Shown piece by piece: positions 7,843 to 16,399 of a DNA stretch of 48,871 nt. The notes under the pieces are model-generated. The model ran no database searches, was not told where the DNA came from, and saw only the letters and a list, made by a program, of their open reading frames with translations. Position numbers and translations under genes: made by a program. Each line of letters begins with the position of its first letter. The first letter of the stretch is position 1. Where the stretch lies: the NCBI RefSeq assembly GCF_001514215.1, contig NZ_KQ948863.1, positions 83,622-132,492 of the forward strand. The letters run 5' to 3'. This DNA comes from Streptomyces bungoensis (lineage in GTDB: Bacteria; Actinomycetota; Actinomycetes; Streptomycetales; Streptomycetaceae).

Positions 7843-8982
7843 ATGAGCACCCATCACCCCATCGCGATCATCGGCGGAGGGCTCGGCGGCCTCACCGCCG
7901 CCCGCGTCCTGCACGTCAACGGCATCCAGGCCGCCCTCTTCGAGCTGGAGGCCTCCGCCGGGGCCCGCACCCAGGGCGGCATGCTCGACATCCACGAGGA
8001 CAGCGGTCAGAAGGCACTGCATGCCGCCGGCCTCCACGACGGCTTCCTGAAGATCGTTCACGAGGGCGGTCAGGCGATGCGCCTGGTCGGCCCGGACGCC
8101 ACCGTCCACGTCTCGGAGACGGACGACGGCACCGGCGGCCGCCCGGAGGTGGACCGTGCAGACCTGCGTGACCTGCTGCTGGACTCGCTGCCCGAGGGCA
8201 CGGTCCGCTGGGGCAGGAAGGCCACCGGCGTTCAGGCGCTGGGCGACGGCCGTCACGAGGTGACCTTCGCCGACGGGTCCGCCATCACCACCGACCTGCT
8301 GATCGGCGCCGACGGGGCCTGGTCCCGCGTGAGGCCGCTGCTCTCGGACGCAACGCCCGCCTACACCGGCATCTCCTTCGCCGAGACGGACCTGTACGAC
8401 GCCGATGCCCGTCACCCGCGCAGCGCCGCCGTCGTCGGGGACGGGTTCTTCATCAGCCTGGGTGACCGATGCGGCTTCCTCGCGCACCGCGAGACCGACG
8501 GCAGCCTCCACGTCTACGCCGCGCTGAAGGCGGGGGAGGGCTGGCTCGACACCATCGACTTCACCGATCTCGCCGCCGCCAAGGCCGCCGTCCTCACCCG
8601 CTTCGACGGCTGGCACGAGGACCTGCGGGCCCTGATCGCCGACGCGGACACCATCACCCCGCGCCGCATCCACGCCCTGCCGGTCGGACACCGCTGGGAG
8701 CGGGGCGCGGGCGTGACGCTCCTCGGAGACGCCGCCCATGTGATGTCGCCCTTCGCCGGAGAGGGCGCCAACCTGGCCATGCTCGACGGCGCCGAACTCG
8801 CCGAGGCGATCGCCGCCCACCGCGGCGACACCGAGGCCGCGCTGACCGCCTACGAGAAGGCCCTCTTCCCCCGCAGCGAGGCCTCCGCCGCCGAGTCCGC
8901 CGCCAGCCTGGAGAGGATGTTCAGCGACCAAGGGCTTGAACGGATGATCGAGTTCTTCACTTCCGGCCCGGCAGCCGGGTGA
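7843..8982 (+). CDS. TetX-like FAD-dependent monooxygenase
   Basis: This 379-residue class A flavoprotein hydroxylase has the FAD motif IAIIGGGLGGLTAARVLHVN (7-26), the TetX-like stretch GGMLDIHEDSGQKALHAAGL, an arginine-containing NADPH/FAD region (EVDRADLRDLLLDSLPEG) and the second FAD motif GDAAHVMSPFAGEGANLAM (about 296-314). The order and wording match the family of tetracycline-modifying TetX enzymes, but many family members act on other aromatic or polyketide substrates, so the substrate is not assigned. The ATG at 7843 follows CCGGAGG. The gene is probably controlled by the adjacent TetR protein. Confidence 0.85.
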   Translation: MSTHHPIAIIGGGLGGLTAARVLHVNGIQAALFELEASAGARTQGGMLDIHEDSGQKALHAAGLHDGFLKIVHEGGQAMRLVGPDATVHVSETDDGTGGRPEVDRADLRDLLLDSLPEGTVRWGRKATGVQALGDGRHEVTFADGSAITTDLLIGADGAWSRVRPLLSDATPAYTGISFAETDLYDADARHPRSAAVVGDGFFISLGDRCGFLAHRETDGSLHVYAALKAGEGWLDTIDFTDLAAAKAAVLTRFDGWHEDLRALIADADTITPRRIHALPVGHRWERGAGVTLLGDAAHVMSPFAGEGANLAMLDGAELAEAIAAHRGDTEAALTAYEKALFPRSEASAAESAASLERMFSDQGLERMIEFFTSGPAAG

Positions 8983-9070
8983 CCGCCGCGGACAGCACCA
9001 CCGACACCATCCACGCGCTCCTTTAGATCTCCCTTTTTCGGGCACGGGGGCATGCTGGTGGGCCCACACG

Positions 9071-9189
9071 GCGTGGGCGAGCAGGCGATCCCGGATTCCG
9101 TCGGCCGACCAGCGGCGGAAGCGTTCGTAGAAGGTCTTCTACGGGTTGCAGCGCTCGGGCAGGTCGCGCCAGGCCGCCCCGGTGGAGCT
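9071..9189 (-). mobile_element. IS5-like transposase N-terminal remnant
   Basis: Read on the minus strand the sequence gives STGAAWRDLPERCNP, a TAG stop, then KTFYERFRRWSADG and a further short stretch, matching the N-terminal part of IS5-family transposases (usual form ...WRDLPERFGPWKT...RWS). The TAG at 9139-9141 replaces the conserved Trp. Only a fragment of the gene is left. Confidence 0.75.
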
Positions 9190-9266
9190 TCGGCACGATC
9201 CCGTCACGACCCGCCATGTGGGCCCGGTGACGGTTGGTCGACGACATGCGGTTCCGCCCTGATGGG

Positions 9267-9350
9267 CATCGTGCCCTGGACGCCAGGTGCGACGAACTCG
9301 CGGTCCGCCACGAGGCCGCCGTCCTCGTAGCCGTTAGCGTCGAGTGGTCG
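9267..9350 (+). mobile_element. IS5-like transposase C-terminal remnant, opposite strand
   Basis: The plus strand gives ALDARCDELAVRHEAAVLVA followed by VSVEWS, which resembles the C-terminal end of IS5-family transposases (RYDKLAVRYEATVLVAAINEWL type). It is oriented opposite to the N-terminal fragment 80 bp away, so at least two insertions or an inversion are needed to explain both. Its end runs into the 3' end of the acetyltransferase gene. Confidence 0.6.
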
Positions 9351-9879
9351 TCACGTACTGGTCCGACGACAACTCGAACACTCGTACTCGCCGACCGCCG
9401 GTGGGGTGGACCGTCTCACGGGCCAGACGCATCCCCAGTTTGGTCATGATCCGTTCGGAGGCGTTGTTGCCCACTTGAGCGATGCTGACGATCCGCTCCA
9501 GCCCTCGCTCTTCGAACCCGAACCGCACAGCGGCCGCCGCGGCCTCGGTGGCCAAGCCCTGCCCCCAGTGGGAACGTCCCAGCCGCCATCCGACCTCGAC
9601 CGCCGGCAGTACCTCCGGCAAGTAGTCGGGCACCGAAAAGCCGGTGAACCCGGCCAGCTCGCCAGTGGACCGGATCTCCACGGCGAACAGGCCGAAGCCT
9701 TGTGACTCCCACTCGCTCTCCCATGCCTGGACCGCGTCGCGAGTCTGCTGTGCATCACGGACGCTGCCGTCACGGATCCACCGCATGACCTCGGGGTCGG
9801 CATTGACGGCAGCCATGGGTGCAACGTCTTCCTCGCGCCAGCGGCGCAGGATCAAACGGGGAGTCTCAAGCCTGACCAT
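9334..9879 (-). CDS. GNAT acetyltransferase, RimJ/RimL-like
   Basis: The 181-residue protein begins MVRLETPRLILRRWREEDVA, the typical opening of the RimJ/RimL N-acetyltransferase family. It has the acetyl-CoA loop GRSHWGQGLATEAAAAAV (about 106-123) and the NNASERIMTKLGMR motif. Such enzymes acetylate the N-terminus of proteins or small amines using acetyl-CoA; the acceptor is unknown. The ATG at 9879 is chosen because homology starts here; a GTG six codons upstream is possible. It stands alone between IS debris and a divergent small membrane protein. Confidence 0.85.
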   Translation of the reverse strand: MVRLETPRLILRRWREEDVAPMAAVNADPEVMRWIRDGSVRDAQQTRDAVQAWESEWESQGFGLFAVEIRSTGELAGFTGFSVPDYLPEVLPAVEVGWRLGRSHWGQGLATEAAAAAVRFGFEERGLERIVSIAQVGNNASERIMTKLGMRLARETVHPTGGRRVRVFELSSDQYVTTTRR

Positions 9880-9980
9880 CCCATCATTCTGGATCACCGT
9901 GGCGGCGTGCCGTCTCAGCGAGGTGGGCGAGCGACAAAACCAGGTCGACGTAGGTCAGTACGGCAGCCGATCATGCGTTC

Positions 9981-10508
9981 ATGCCCCTGATAGAGACCCT
10001 TGCCCGAGCCGATGCGGACCTCGCCGCCGGCCGGGTTCCCGCCGCGCGCCAGCGCCTGCGCGGTCTCATCTCGTCCTTCCCGCACGACCTGACGCTCCGC
10101 CGCCGCCTGGCCGAGGTGTACCGGCTCTATGGCGACGCCGCCGAGGCCGGACGCTGGATGTACCTCGAAGAGGACCGCGACGCCGACGAGACCGCCGCCT
10201 TCGAGGCGCGGTACGGGTCTCCCGGGTGGCGGATGAAGGCCCTCGCCTGGCACGGCCCCGAGGCGAATGCCGCCACCGCCTTCGCGCAGGGGCAGCTGGC
10301 CGCGGTGCGGACGGCCTGCGCCGAGGAGCTGGGGCGCCCTGTCCACTGGGACGACCCCGCCTCCTACCGGGACGCTTCGCAGGGGGAGTGCGAGGCGCCC
10401 TCCGAGCCGTGGACGGTCGGCGGTGTGCTGGCGGGCTTCGGCTGTCTGGTGGCGGCCCTCATGTTCTTCGCGATCTGGGTGAGAGGGCTCGTTGCTCTCT
10501 TCGACTGA
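9981..10508 (+). CDS. DUF6584-like protein with C-terminal membrane anchor
   Basis: The 175-residue protein has a helical, tetratricopeptide-like N-terminal half (ADLAAGRVPAARQRLRGLIS, then LAEVYRLYGDAAEAGRWMYLE). It ends in one hydrophobic segment (VGGVLAGFGCLVAALMFFAI, about 147-166). The arrangement fits DUF6584 proteins of Streptomyces, whose function is unknown. The likely topology is a cytoplasmic helical domain held by a C-terminal anchor. The start is ATG 9981. Confidence 0.72.
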   Translation: MPLIETLARADADLAAGRVPAARQRLRGLISSFPHDLTLRRRLAEVYRLYGDAAEAGRWMYLEEDRDADETAAFEARYGSPGWRMKALAWHGPEANAATAFAQGQLAAVRTACAEELGRPVHWDDPASYRDASQGECEAPSEPWTVGGVLAGFGCLVAALMFFAIWVRGLVALFD

Positions 10509-10659
10509 CTCAGGTCACCAGAGCCGGTGAGGAGGGCGCTGACGGTCCGGTTCGGTGAGACCGTCCCCATGGCGGATGCCCGCGTGAACTCTGGGGCACA
10601 GCGCGCTGTTCAGGGGAGCGAGAACCGCTTCGCCTGTCCCCTCAGTACCGTGACATCGC

Positions 10660-10905
10660 ATGACCGACACTGAGATCGAGATCACGGCACAGCTGGTCCG
10701 GGACCTGCTGCAGGAACAACATCCCGACCTTGCCGGGCTGGCCATCCGCGAGGTGGCGGGCGGCTGGGACAACCAGATGTGGCGCCTCGGGGACGACTTG
10801 GCCGTGCGCATGCAGCGCATGGACCCCACCCCGGAGCTCCAGCTCAAGGACGGCGGTGGCTCCCCGTGCTGGCCCCGCGCCTGCCGCTTGAAATTGTTCT
10901 CCCTC
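10660..10905 (+). pseudogene. Phosphotransferase (APH-like) N-terminal remnant, frameshifted
   Basis: The frame from ATG 10660 reads LVRDLLQEQHPDLAGLAIRE followed by VAGGWDNQMWRLGDDLAVRM, the opening of aminoglycoside-phosphotransferase-fold proteins (nucleotide-binding lobe). It then shifts: WLPVLAPRLPLE, the expected continuation, is found in another frame near 10855-10905. Nothing of the catalytic HGDLH or metal-site region follows. The gene is dead through frameshift and deletion. Confidence 0.7.
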
Positions 10906-11051
10906 TTGGATGAGGCTCATGCGGCAGCCCAACTGTGTGGGTTCACCGATCACGACGCGAGGTGGGGATGCCAAGCTCCACGGCCGTGTGCTGCCCGTGG
11001 CCCCGATCGAGCGGTGATCTCACTGCCCGCCTGTCAGTGTCGGTGGTCATC

Positions 11052-11405
11052 ATGGGAGACGTGACCAACCCGTACCTCACCACCGGCAGTATCTGGCGCC
11101 TCCGCCACGGCGACCAGGAGATCGCCCGGCTCACCGTGACCGGCGCCGATATGCCTTGGGCTCACGCCGAAGTCGAGACACTTCCTGCTTTCGAGGAGTT
11201 TTGTACCCTCTTGGGTGAGCAAGAGCGTGCTGTCGACGAGGAGGACTGGGCTCGGGCCGATGCCTGCTACAGCCGGATACGTGGTGCGCTCACTCTGACG
11301 TTTCCCGACGGCGGCCCGGTCAACGAGTTCATGCTGCACATCCACGACGACGGCACCGCCGGCTGGCGCTGGCACGACGAGCCCTTCGACGCGGTGATCC
11401 GGTGA
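11052..11405 (+). CDS. Hypothetical protein, first of an overlapping pair
   Basis: The 117-residue product (NPYLTTGSIWRLRHGDQEIA...EFMLHIHDDGTAGWRWHDEPF) is unrecognised. It is acidic, has no membrane segment, and looks like a small alpha/beta domain with an edge of beta strands at the C-terminus. The ATG at 11052 is used. It overlaps the next gene by 4 bp (GTGA), so the pair is probably translated together. Small acidic pairs of this kind are sometimes toxin-immunity or contact proteins, but no toxin is seen nearby. Confidence 0.62.
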   Translation: MGDVTNPYLTTGSIWRLRHGDQEIARLTVTGADMPWAHAEVETLPAFEEFCTLLGEQERAVDEEDWARADACYSRIRGALTLTFPDGGPVNEFMLHIHDDGTAGWRWHDEPFDAVIR

Positions 11406-11728
11406 CGCGCTGGATTCGCTGCTTCTGGGACGAGGAAGCCCTCTGGTTCTACTTCGAGCTGGACGCCGATGGGTATGTGATCCGGCAAGTCGAGTTGCAG
11501 GAGCCCGGAAGCAGGGCCCTGACCGCGGCCTCGCTGGCCGAGTGGCAACAAGCCCGAAGGGACGGCCGGTCTGCCAAGTACGAGTGCGTCTACGGTCTCA
11601 CCGCGGAACCGCCCATCTCCGAGTGGGAGGGGCACAACCCGCAGTCGTTGTCGGCGGATGAGTTCGAGGACGTCTGGTCGACCGCCCGTCGGCAGCTACA
11701 GGATCGTCAACGGCGACATCCTTCCTGA
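11402..11728 (+). CDS. Hypothetical protein, second of an overlapping pair
   Basis: The 108-residue protein (MTRWIRCFWDEEALWFYFEL...DADGYVIRQVEL...EWQQAR...YGLTAEPPISEWEGH) is not assigned. Its pattern of aromatic residues and a DADGYVIRQVEL strand recalls small bacterial DUF or immunity-like domains. GTG 11402 overlaps the stop of the upstream gene as GTGA, strong evidence for translational coupling. Confidence 0.62.
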   Translation: MTRWIRCFWDEEALWFYFELDADGYVIRQVELQEPGSRALTAASLAEWQQARRDGRSAKYECVYGLTAEPPISEWEGHNPQSLSADEFEDVWSTARRQLQDRQRRHPS

Positions 11729-11937
11729 ACGCACCATGGCTGCGGCCATCGATCAGGGACGTTCCGCCATCCTGAAGTGGCTGGTCGGTCTGGTGGGCGT
11801 GACCTTGTTTCGGGGTGCTCGTGCTGGTCGTGGGCGGCAGTCTGTGGTGTAGATCGTCTGGCAGGGCGGTTTCGCCGATGAGTTCACCGTCCTCGAACGG
11901 TCCACCCAGTGACAGGACCGTTCTCGACAGGAGTGCC

Positions 11938-12306
11938 ATGTCCACCATTCAGCCAGTGATCTTGACTGCCGCTCACGACGTCCTGCTCGGCTTCTATACG
12001 AAACTGTTCGGCGCCGAGGAGATCTTCCGGGTGCCGGAGGAAGGCCCGGTCTTCTACGTCGGCTTGCGCATCGGCGACACCGACCTCGGGCTGGTGGCCA
12101 AGGCGCACCCGGGGACCGGGGCGGCGCCGCGGATCTTGCTCAGCATCGGTGTCGAAGACGTCGATGAGACGCTCGGCCGGGTAAAGGCACTGGGCGGCTC
12201 GGTCCGCGGCGGCCCCAACGACATGCCGTGGGGACAGCGCGTCGCCCATATCCAGGACCCCGACGGCAACCCGGTGAACCTCACCCAGCCGATCCCGGCT
12301 CAGTGA
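11938..12306 (+). CDS. VOC-superfamily (glyoxalase/bleomycin-resistance-like) protein
   Basis: The 122-residue protein is a single vicinal-oxygen-chelate fold: FYTKLFGAEEIFRVPEEGPV in the first beta-alpha-beta unit and VAHIQDPDGNPVNLTQP at the end, where the DPDGNPVNL metal-side motif is typical. Family members bind a metal and act on, or sequester, small molecules. The substrate is unknown. ATG 11938 is preceded by AGGAG. A hairpin follows within 140 bp. Confidence 0.85.
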   Translation: MSTIQPVILTAAHDVLLGFYTKLFGAEEIFRVPEEGPVFYVGLRIGDTDLGLVAKAHPGTGAAPRILLSIGVEDVDETLGRVKALGGSVRGGPNDMPWGQRVAHIQDPDGNPVNLTQPIPAQ

Positions 12307-12410
12307 CGACTGTTCGCAATGCACCCTCACCCCGCAGGCCAGTGGCCCACCCCTGCAAGTGATCTATAAGACTGAAGTGCCTGACCGGAGTCATATGGGT
12401 CCACAGAGGG

Positions 12411-12441
12411 CTACGGGCGCACTGGTCATGAGCGCCCGTAG
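12411..12441. terminator. Hairpin between convergent genes
   Basis: CTACGGGCGC and GCGCCCGTAG form a perfect 10-bp stem around an 11-base loop, downstream of the VOC gene. There is no T-tract, as is common for actinobacterial terminators. Confidence 0.55.
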
Positions 12442-12512
12442 CGGACAGTACGAGCGCTCCCGGGTCGACCAGGGCGAACCGCCTTCTCAAAACTCTCGCC
12501 CGGGTGGGCACG

Positions 12513-12543
12513 ACGGGCTGAGCCACCCCGCAGCTCAGCCCGT
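12513..12543 (-). terminator. Probable htpG terminator
   Basis: ACGGGCTGAG and CTCAGCCCGT form a perfect 10-bp stem with an 11-base loop. It starts about 27 bases past the htpG stop on the minus strand, the position expected for that gene's terminator. Confidence 0.6.
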
Positions 12544-12570
12544 ACCCCTGCCCGGCGCCGGCGTCGCTGC

Positions 12571-14469
12571 CTAGAGGGCGCGCTCCAGCCGGTCTGCCAC
12601 CAGCTTCACGAACCGGCCGGGCTCCTTGGGCCGGCCGCCCTCGGCGAGCACCGCCAGACCGTGGAGCAGTTCGGCGGTGTCCACCAGTCCGGTGTGGTCC
12701 TCGCGCTCCTTGTAGGCGGCGTTGAGCTGCTTGACCAGCACGTGGTCGGGGTTGAGTTCGAGGATGCGCTTCGCCGGCGGCACCTCCTGGCCCATCGCGC
12801 GGTACATGCTCTCCAGCGCGGGCGTGAGGTCGTGGGCGTCGGAGACGACACAGGCGGGAGAGACCGTGAGCCGCGAGGACAGGCGTACGTCCTTCACCTC
12901 GTCCGCCAACTGCTCCTTCATCCAGCCCAGCAGGTCAGCGTACTCCTCGTCGCGCTTCTCCCGCTCCTTCCCCGTCTCCCCGCCGTCGTCGGCACCGGGG
13001 TCGAACTCGCCCTTGGCGACCGAGCGAAGCCGCTTGCCCCCGAACTCGCCGACCGCGTCGGCCCACACCTCGTCCACGGGGTCGGTCAGCAGCAGGACCT
13101 CCAGGCCCCTGGCGCGGAACGCCTCCATGTGCGGGGAGTTCTCGATGCTCTGCCGCGACTCGCCGGTCAGGTAGAAGATGTCGTCCTGGCCGTCCTTCAT
13201 CCGCTCCACGTACTGTTCCAGCGTGGTCGGCTCGTCGTCGGCGCGGGTGCTGGCGAAGGTGGCCACGGCGAGGATGGCGTCGCGGTTCTCGGTGTCGGTG
13301 ATCAGTCCTTCCTTCAGCACCGCCCCGAACTCGCGCCACAAGCCGGCGAACCGCTCCGCGTCGGCCGTCTTCATGTCCTTGAGCGCGGACAGGACCTTCT
13401 TCGTCAGCCGCCGCTGGATCATGCGGATGTGCCGGTCCTGCTGCAGGATCTCGCGGGAGACGTTGAGCGAGAGGTCCTGCGCGTCGACCACGCCCTTGAC
13501 GAACCGCAGGTAGGGCGGCAGCAGCGCCTCGCAGTCGTCCATGATCAGGACGCGCTTGACGTAGAGCTGCAGGCCGCGCTGGTACCCCTGGGTGAACAGG
13601 TCGTGCGGGGCGTGCTCCGGCAGGAACAGCAGGGCCTGGTACTCGAAAGTCCCCTCGGCCTGGAAACGGACGGTCTCCAGAGGGGGGCGCCAGTCGTGGC
13701 TGATGTGCTTGTACAGCTCGTGGTACTCGTCGTCGGAGACCTCCTCGCGCGACCGGGCCCACAGGGCCTTCATCGAGTTGAGCGTCTCGGGCTCCGGCGT
13801 GGAGCCGTCCTCGCCCGGCTGCGCGGGCATCCGGATCGGCCAGGTGATGAAGTCGGAGTAGCGTTTGACGATCTCCCTGATCTTCCAGGGCGAGGTGTAG
13901 TCGTGGAGCTGGTTGTCGGGGTCGGCCGGTTTCAGGTGGAGGGTGACGGAGGTCCCCTGCGGGGCGTCGTCGACGCTCTCCAGGGTGTACGTGCCCTCGC
14001 CGTCGGAGCTCCACCGGGTGCCCTGCTCCTCGCCGGCCCGGCGGGTCACCAGGGTCATCCGGTCGGCCACCATGAAACCCGAGTAGAAGCCGACGCCGAA
14101 CTGGCCGATGAGCCCCTCGGCGCCGGACGCGTCCTCCGCATCCCGCAGCTCCCGCAGGAGTTCGGCGGTGCCGGAGTTGGCGATGGTGCCGATCAGACGC
14201 CCGACTTCGTCGTACGACATCCCGATGCCGTTGTCCCGCACGGTGAGGGTACGGGCGTCGCTGTCGGCCTCGATCTCGATGTGCGGGTCGGAGTTCTCGG
14301 CGCCGGGCGTGTCGCCGCGCAGCACAGCCAGGCGCAGTTTGTCGAGCGCGTCGGAGGCGTTGGAGACGAGTTCGCGCAGGAAGACATCCTTGTTCGAGTA
14401 GACCGAGTGGATCATCAGCCGCAGCAGCTGACGTGCCTCTACCTGGAACTCAAACGTTTCGGTCGGCAT
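12571..14469 (-). CDS. htpG: Chaperone protein HtpG (Hsp90)
   Basis: HtpG is the bacterial Hsp90, an ATP-dependent cytoplasmic chaperone. The 632-residue length is normal. The N-terminal GHKL ATPase domain has [14 protein letters not shown] (catalytic Glu33, Asn37), DNGIGM (79-84) and [16 protein letters not shown]. The middle domain includes [20 protein letters not shown] and [10 protein letters not shown], and the C-terminal dimerisation domain ends with [14 protein letters not shown]. The ATG at 14469 has GTGAGG upstream. No HspR-type inverted repeat (HAIR) is evident to me in the 270 bp before the start. Confidence 0.97.
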
Positions 14470-14741
14470 GGTGGTCGTTTACCTCACAGGTCCCGTGGTC
14501 GCCGGATCTGATCGGAGTCACTTTAACGATTCGGCCGAATGGAACGGGCAGTTCACCGCAACGGCTGCCCCATGGGAATGGAACAGGGTGGCGTTGGACG
14601 GTGTCACGGTCGCTTTCCGGCCCGGGCCGGCGCCGCTGGAGGACGTCGGCAGGCCAGGGCCAGTGCGCGGATCGCTTCCGGGAACTGGCCACGATGCCAC
14701 CGGCATCGGCGCGATCGCCCCTGGCGACTGCCGAGCGCAGT

Positions 14742-15266
14742 TCAGGTGTTCTCTCGTCGGGGGTGTACCCCGGGAGCGAAGCGTGCCCGTACGTCCGGGC
14801 TGTCCAGGAGTCGGGCCGGGTAGCCGGGTCCGGTCCGCACCACGACGTCTTGGTGATGCAGTGGTTCACCGCATGAGGAGCAGACGACTTCTGCCTGGGC
14901 GTCGTGGTCGCAGGCGGTGTGGTGCATGACCACGGGGACGCCGGTGCCGTCGGTCAGCCACCGGTCGCCCCATGCGTTGATCGCGGCGAGTACGCCGAAG
15001 AAGTCCCGGCCCTTGTCCGTCAGCAGGTACTCGTGGCGGAGCGGCTCGCTCTGGTAAGGGCGGCGCTGCAGGAGCCCCGCGTTCTCCAGGCGTCGAAGCC
15101 GGTCGGTGAGGGTGTTGCGCGCGATGCCGAGTGAGTCGGTGAAGCCGTCGAAACGTGACTCGCCGTAGAAGATCTCGCGCAGGACCAGCAGGGTCCAGCC
15201 GTCGCCCAGGATGTCCACTGTGCGGGCGATCGAGCAGGGCCAGCTGTCGAACGAGGTCCGTCTCAT
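14742..15266 (-). CDS. HxlR-family transcriptional regulator
   Basis: The 174-residue protein opens with CSIARTVDILGDGWTLLVLR, the hallmark of HxlR winged-helix regulators, followed by FTDSLGIARNTLTDRLRRLE and a wing (RPYQSEPLRHEYLLTDKGRD). A C-terminal extension contains CDHDAQAEVVCSSCGEPL, a possible small zinc or thiol-sensing site with three cysteines; that is inference. It is divergent from a crotonase gene, with repeats at 15281-15359 that are its probable operators. The start is ATG 15266. Confidence 0.88.
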   Translation of the reverse strand: MRRTSFDSWPCSIARTVDILGDGWTLLVLREIFYGESRFDGFTDSLGIARNTLTDRLRRLENAGLLQRRPYQSEPLRHEYLLTDKGRDFFGVLAAINAWGDRWLTDGTGVPVVMHHTACDHDAQAEVVCSSCGEPLHHQDVVVRTGPGYPARLLDSPDVRARFAPGVHPRRENT

Positions 15267-15280
15267 GCAGCGACCTTATC

Positions 15281-15359
15281 AGTTTCATCATGAGATTCAC
15301 TTGTCCTCGGCGTCCCGGTCCGGCTAGCGTCTCGTGAGTCTCATCATGCAACTTACGAG
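15281..15359. promoter_or_regulatory. Paired operator-like repeats between HxlR and crotonase genes
   Basis: AGTTTCATCATGAGATTCAC (15281-15300) and AGTCTCATCATGCAACTTAC (15337-15356) match at 15 of 20 positions and are 56 bp apart. The second copy is also flanked by CTCGTGAGT and ACTTACGAG, a nearly perfect inverted repeat. The layout suits binding of the divergent HxlR protein to both promoters. Confidence 0.6.
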
Positions 15360-15367
15360 GGGGAGCG

Positions 15368-16168
15368 ATGAGCTCTACGCCTGCGAGCACACCGGCGGTC
15401 ACCGTTGAACGGGACGGCCACGTGCTGCTGATGGGCCTGAACCGGCCCGCCAAGCGCAACGCCTTCACCAAGCAGATGCTCAGCGAGCTGTCGGCCGCCT
15501 ATGGTCTGCTGGAGTCCGACGACGACCTGTGGTGCGGGGTCCTGTTCGCCCACGGCGACCACTTCACTGGTGGTCTGGACATGCTCGACGTCGGCGCCGA
15601 GCTGGCTGCGGGGAAGTTCGACGGTCCCGAGGGCGGGCGCGACCCCTGGCGCCTGGACGGACCGTGGTCGAAGCCCGTCGTCGCGGCCGCGCAGGGCTGG
15701 GTGATGACGCTCGGTATCGAGCTGCTCCTGGCCGCCGACATCCGCGTGGCCGCCAGGGACACGCGGTTCGCCCAGTACGAGATCCGCCGTGGCATCTACC
15801 CCTTCGGCGGAGCCACCTTCCGCTTCCCCCGGCAGGCCGGGTGGGGTAACGCCATGCGCTGGATTCTGACCGGCGAGGAGTTCGACGCCGCGGAAGCCCA
15901 CCGCATCGGCCTGGTGCAGGAACTCGCCGCGGACGGGCCGGCCGCCATCGTCCGCGCCACCGAGATCGCCACCCTCATCGCCTCGAAGGCCGCGCCCCTG
16001 GGGGTGCGCACCGTCTTCGCCTCCGCCCACCTGGCCCACGAGTACGGCGAGAGCGCCGCGATCGAGCGGCTGCGCCCGGACATCGCACGGCTGTTCGCGA
16101 CCGCCGACGGCGCCGAGGGAATCCAGTCCTTCATCGAGCGCCGTGACGCCGTCTTCACCGGCCGCTGA
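15368..16168 (+). CDS. Enoyl-CoA hydratase/isomerase (crotonase) family protein
   Basis: The 266-residue protein has crotonase features: LNRPAKRNAFTKQMLSELSA near the N-terminus, the oxyanion-hole segments HFTGGLDMLDVG and GWVMTLGIELLLAADIRVAA, and the DTRFAQYEIRRGIYPFGGAT region. The usual catalytic Glu pair cannot be assigned with confidence, so hydratase, isomerase or hydrolase activity remains open. ATG 15368 follows GAGGGGGAG. The gene is divergent from an HxlR regulator, and an acyl-CoA dehydrogenase relic follows immediately, so it was probably part of a fatty-acyl or aromatic acyl-CoA pathway. Confidence 0.87.
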   Translation: MSSTPASTPAVTVERDGHVLLMGLNRPAKRNAFTKQMLSELSAAYGLLESDDDLWCGVLFAHGDHFTGGLDMLDVGAELAAGKFDGPEGGRDPWRLDGPWSKPVVAAAQGWVMTLGIELLLAADIRVAARDTRFAQYEIRRGIYPFGGATFRFPRQAGWGNAMRWILTGEEFDAAEAHRIGLVQELAADGPAAIVRATEIATLIASKAAPLGVRTVFASAHLAHEYGESAAIERLRPDIARLFATADGAEGIQSFIERRDAVFTGR

Positions 16169-16203
16169 CCAGCCACACCGCCACCCCCATCAGGAGGTTT
16201 CCA

Positions 16204-16360
16204 GTGACGACCACGAAGGCCCCTTCTCTGCCGAGAAGTACGTACGCCCGGTGGTCGCCGAGTAGGACGAGCGCGAGGAGACGCCCTGGCCGGTCATCGA
16301 GGAGGCCGACAAAGTCGGCCTGTACACCCCCGAGTTCGCGCTGCGCCGACCCGAATCCTG
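16204..16360 (+). pseudogene. Acyl-CoA dehydrogenase N-terminal remnant
   Basis: A strong Shine-Dalgarno (AGGAGG) precedes GTG 16204, but the coding sense lies in a shifted frame. That frame reads EKYVRPVVAE, a TAG stop, then DEREETPWPVIEEADKVGLY, matching the N-terminal helices of acyl-CoA dehydrogenases. The stop at 16263-16265 stands where Trp is common. The rest of the gene is gone. Confidence 0.65.
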
Positions 16361-16399
16361 ACTTCTCCCGTGCGCGCTGGTCGGCGTAAAGGCAGGCGG

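Noticed and set aside
7828..9069. Long minus-strand frame opposite the TetX-like gene
   Set aside because: The translation is Gly/Val/Arg low-complexity shadow sequence of the real gene.
11770..11900. Possible transposase tail before the VOC gene
   Set aside because: The frames gave no match to a transposase family that I could name with confidence.
12661..14511. 616-codon open frame antisense to htpG
   Set aside because: It mirrors the codon structure of htpG, has no domain and no ribosome site; long antisense frames are expected at this GC content.
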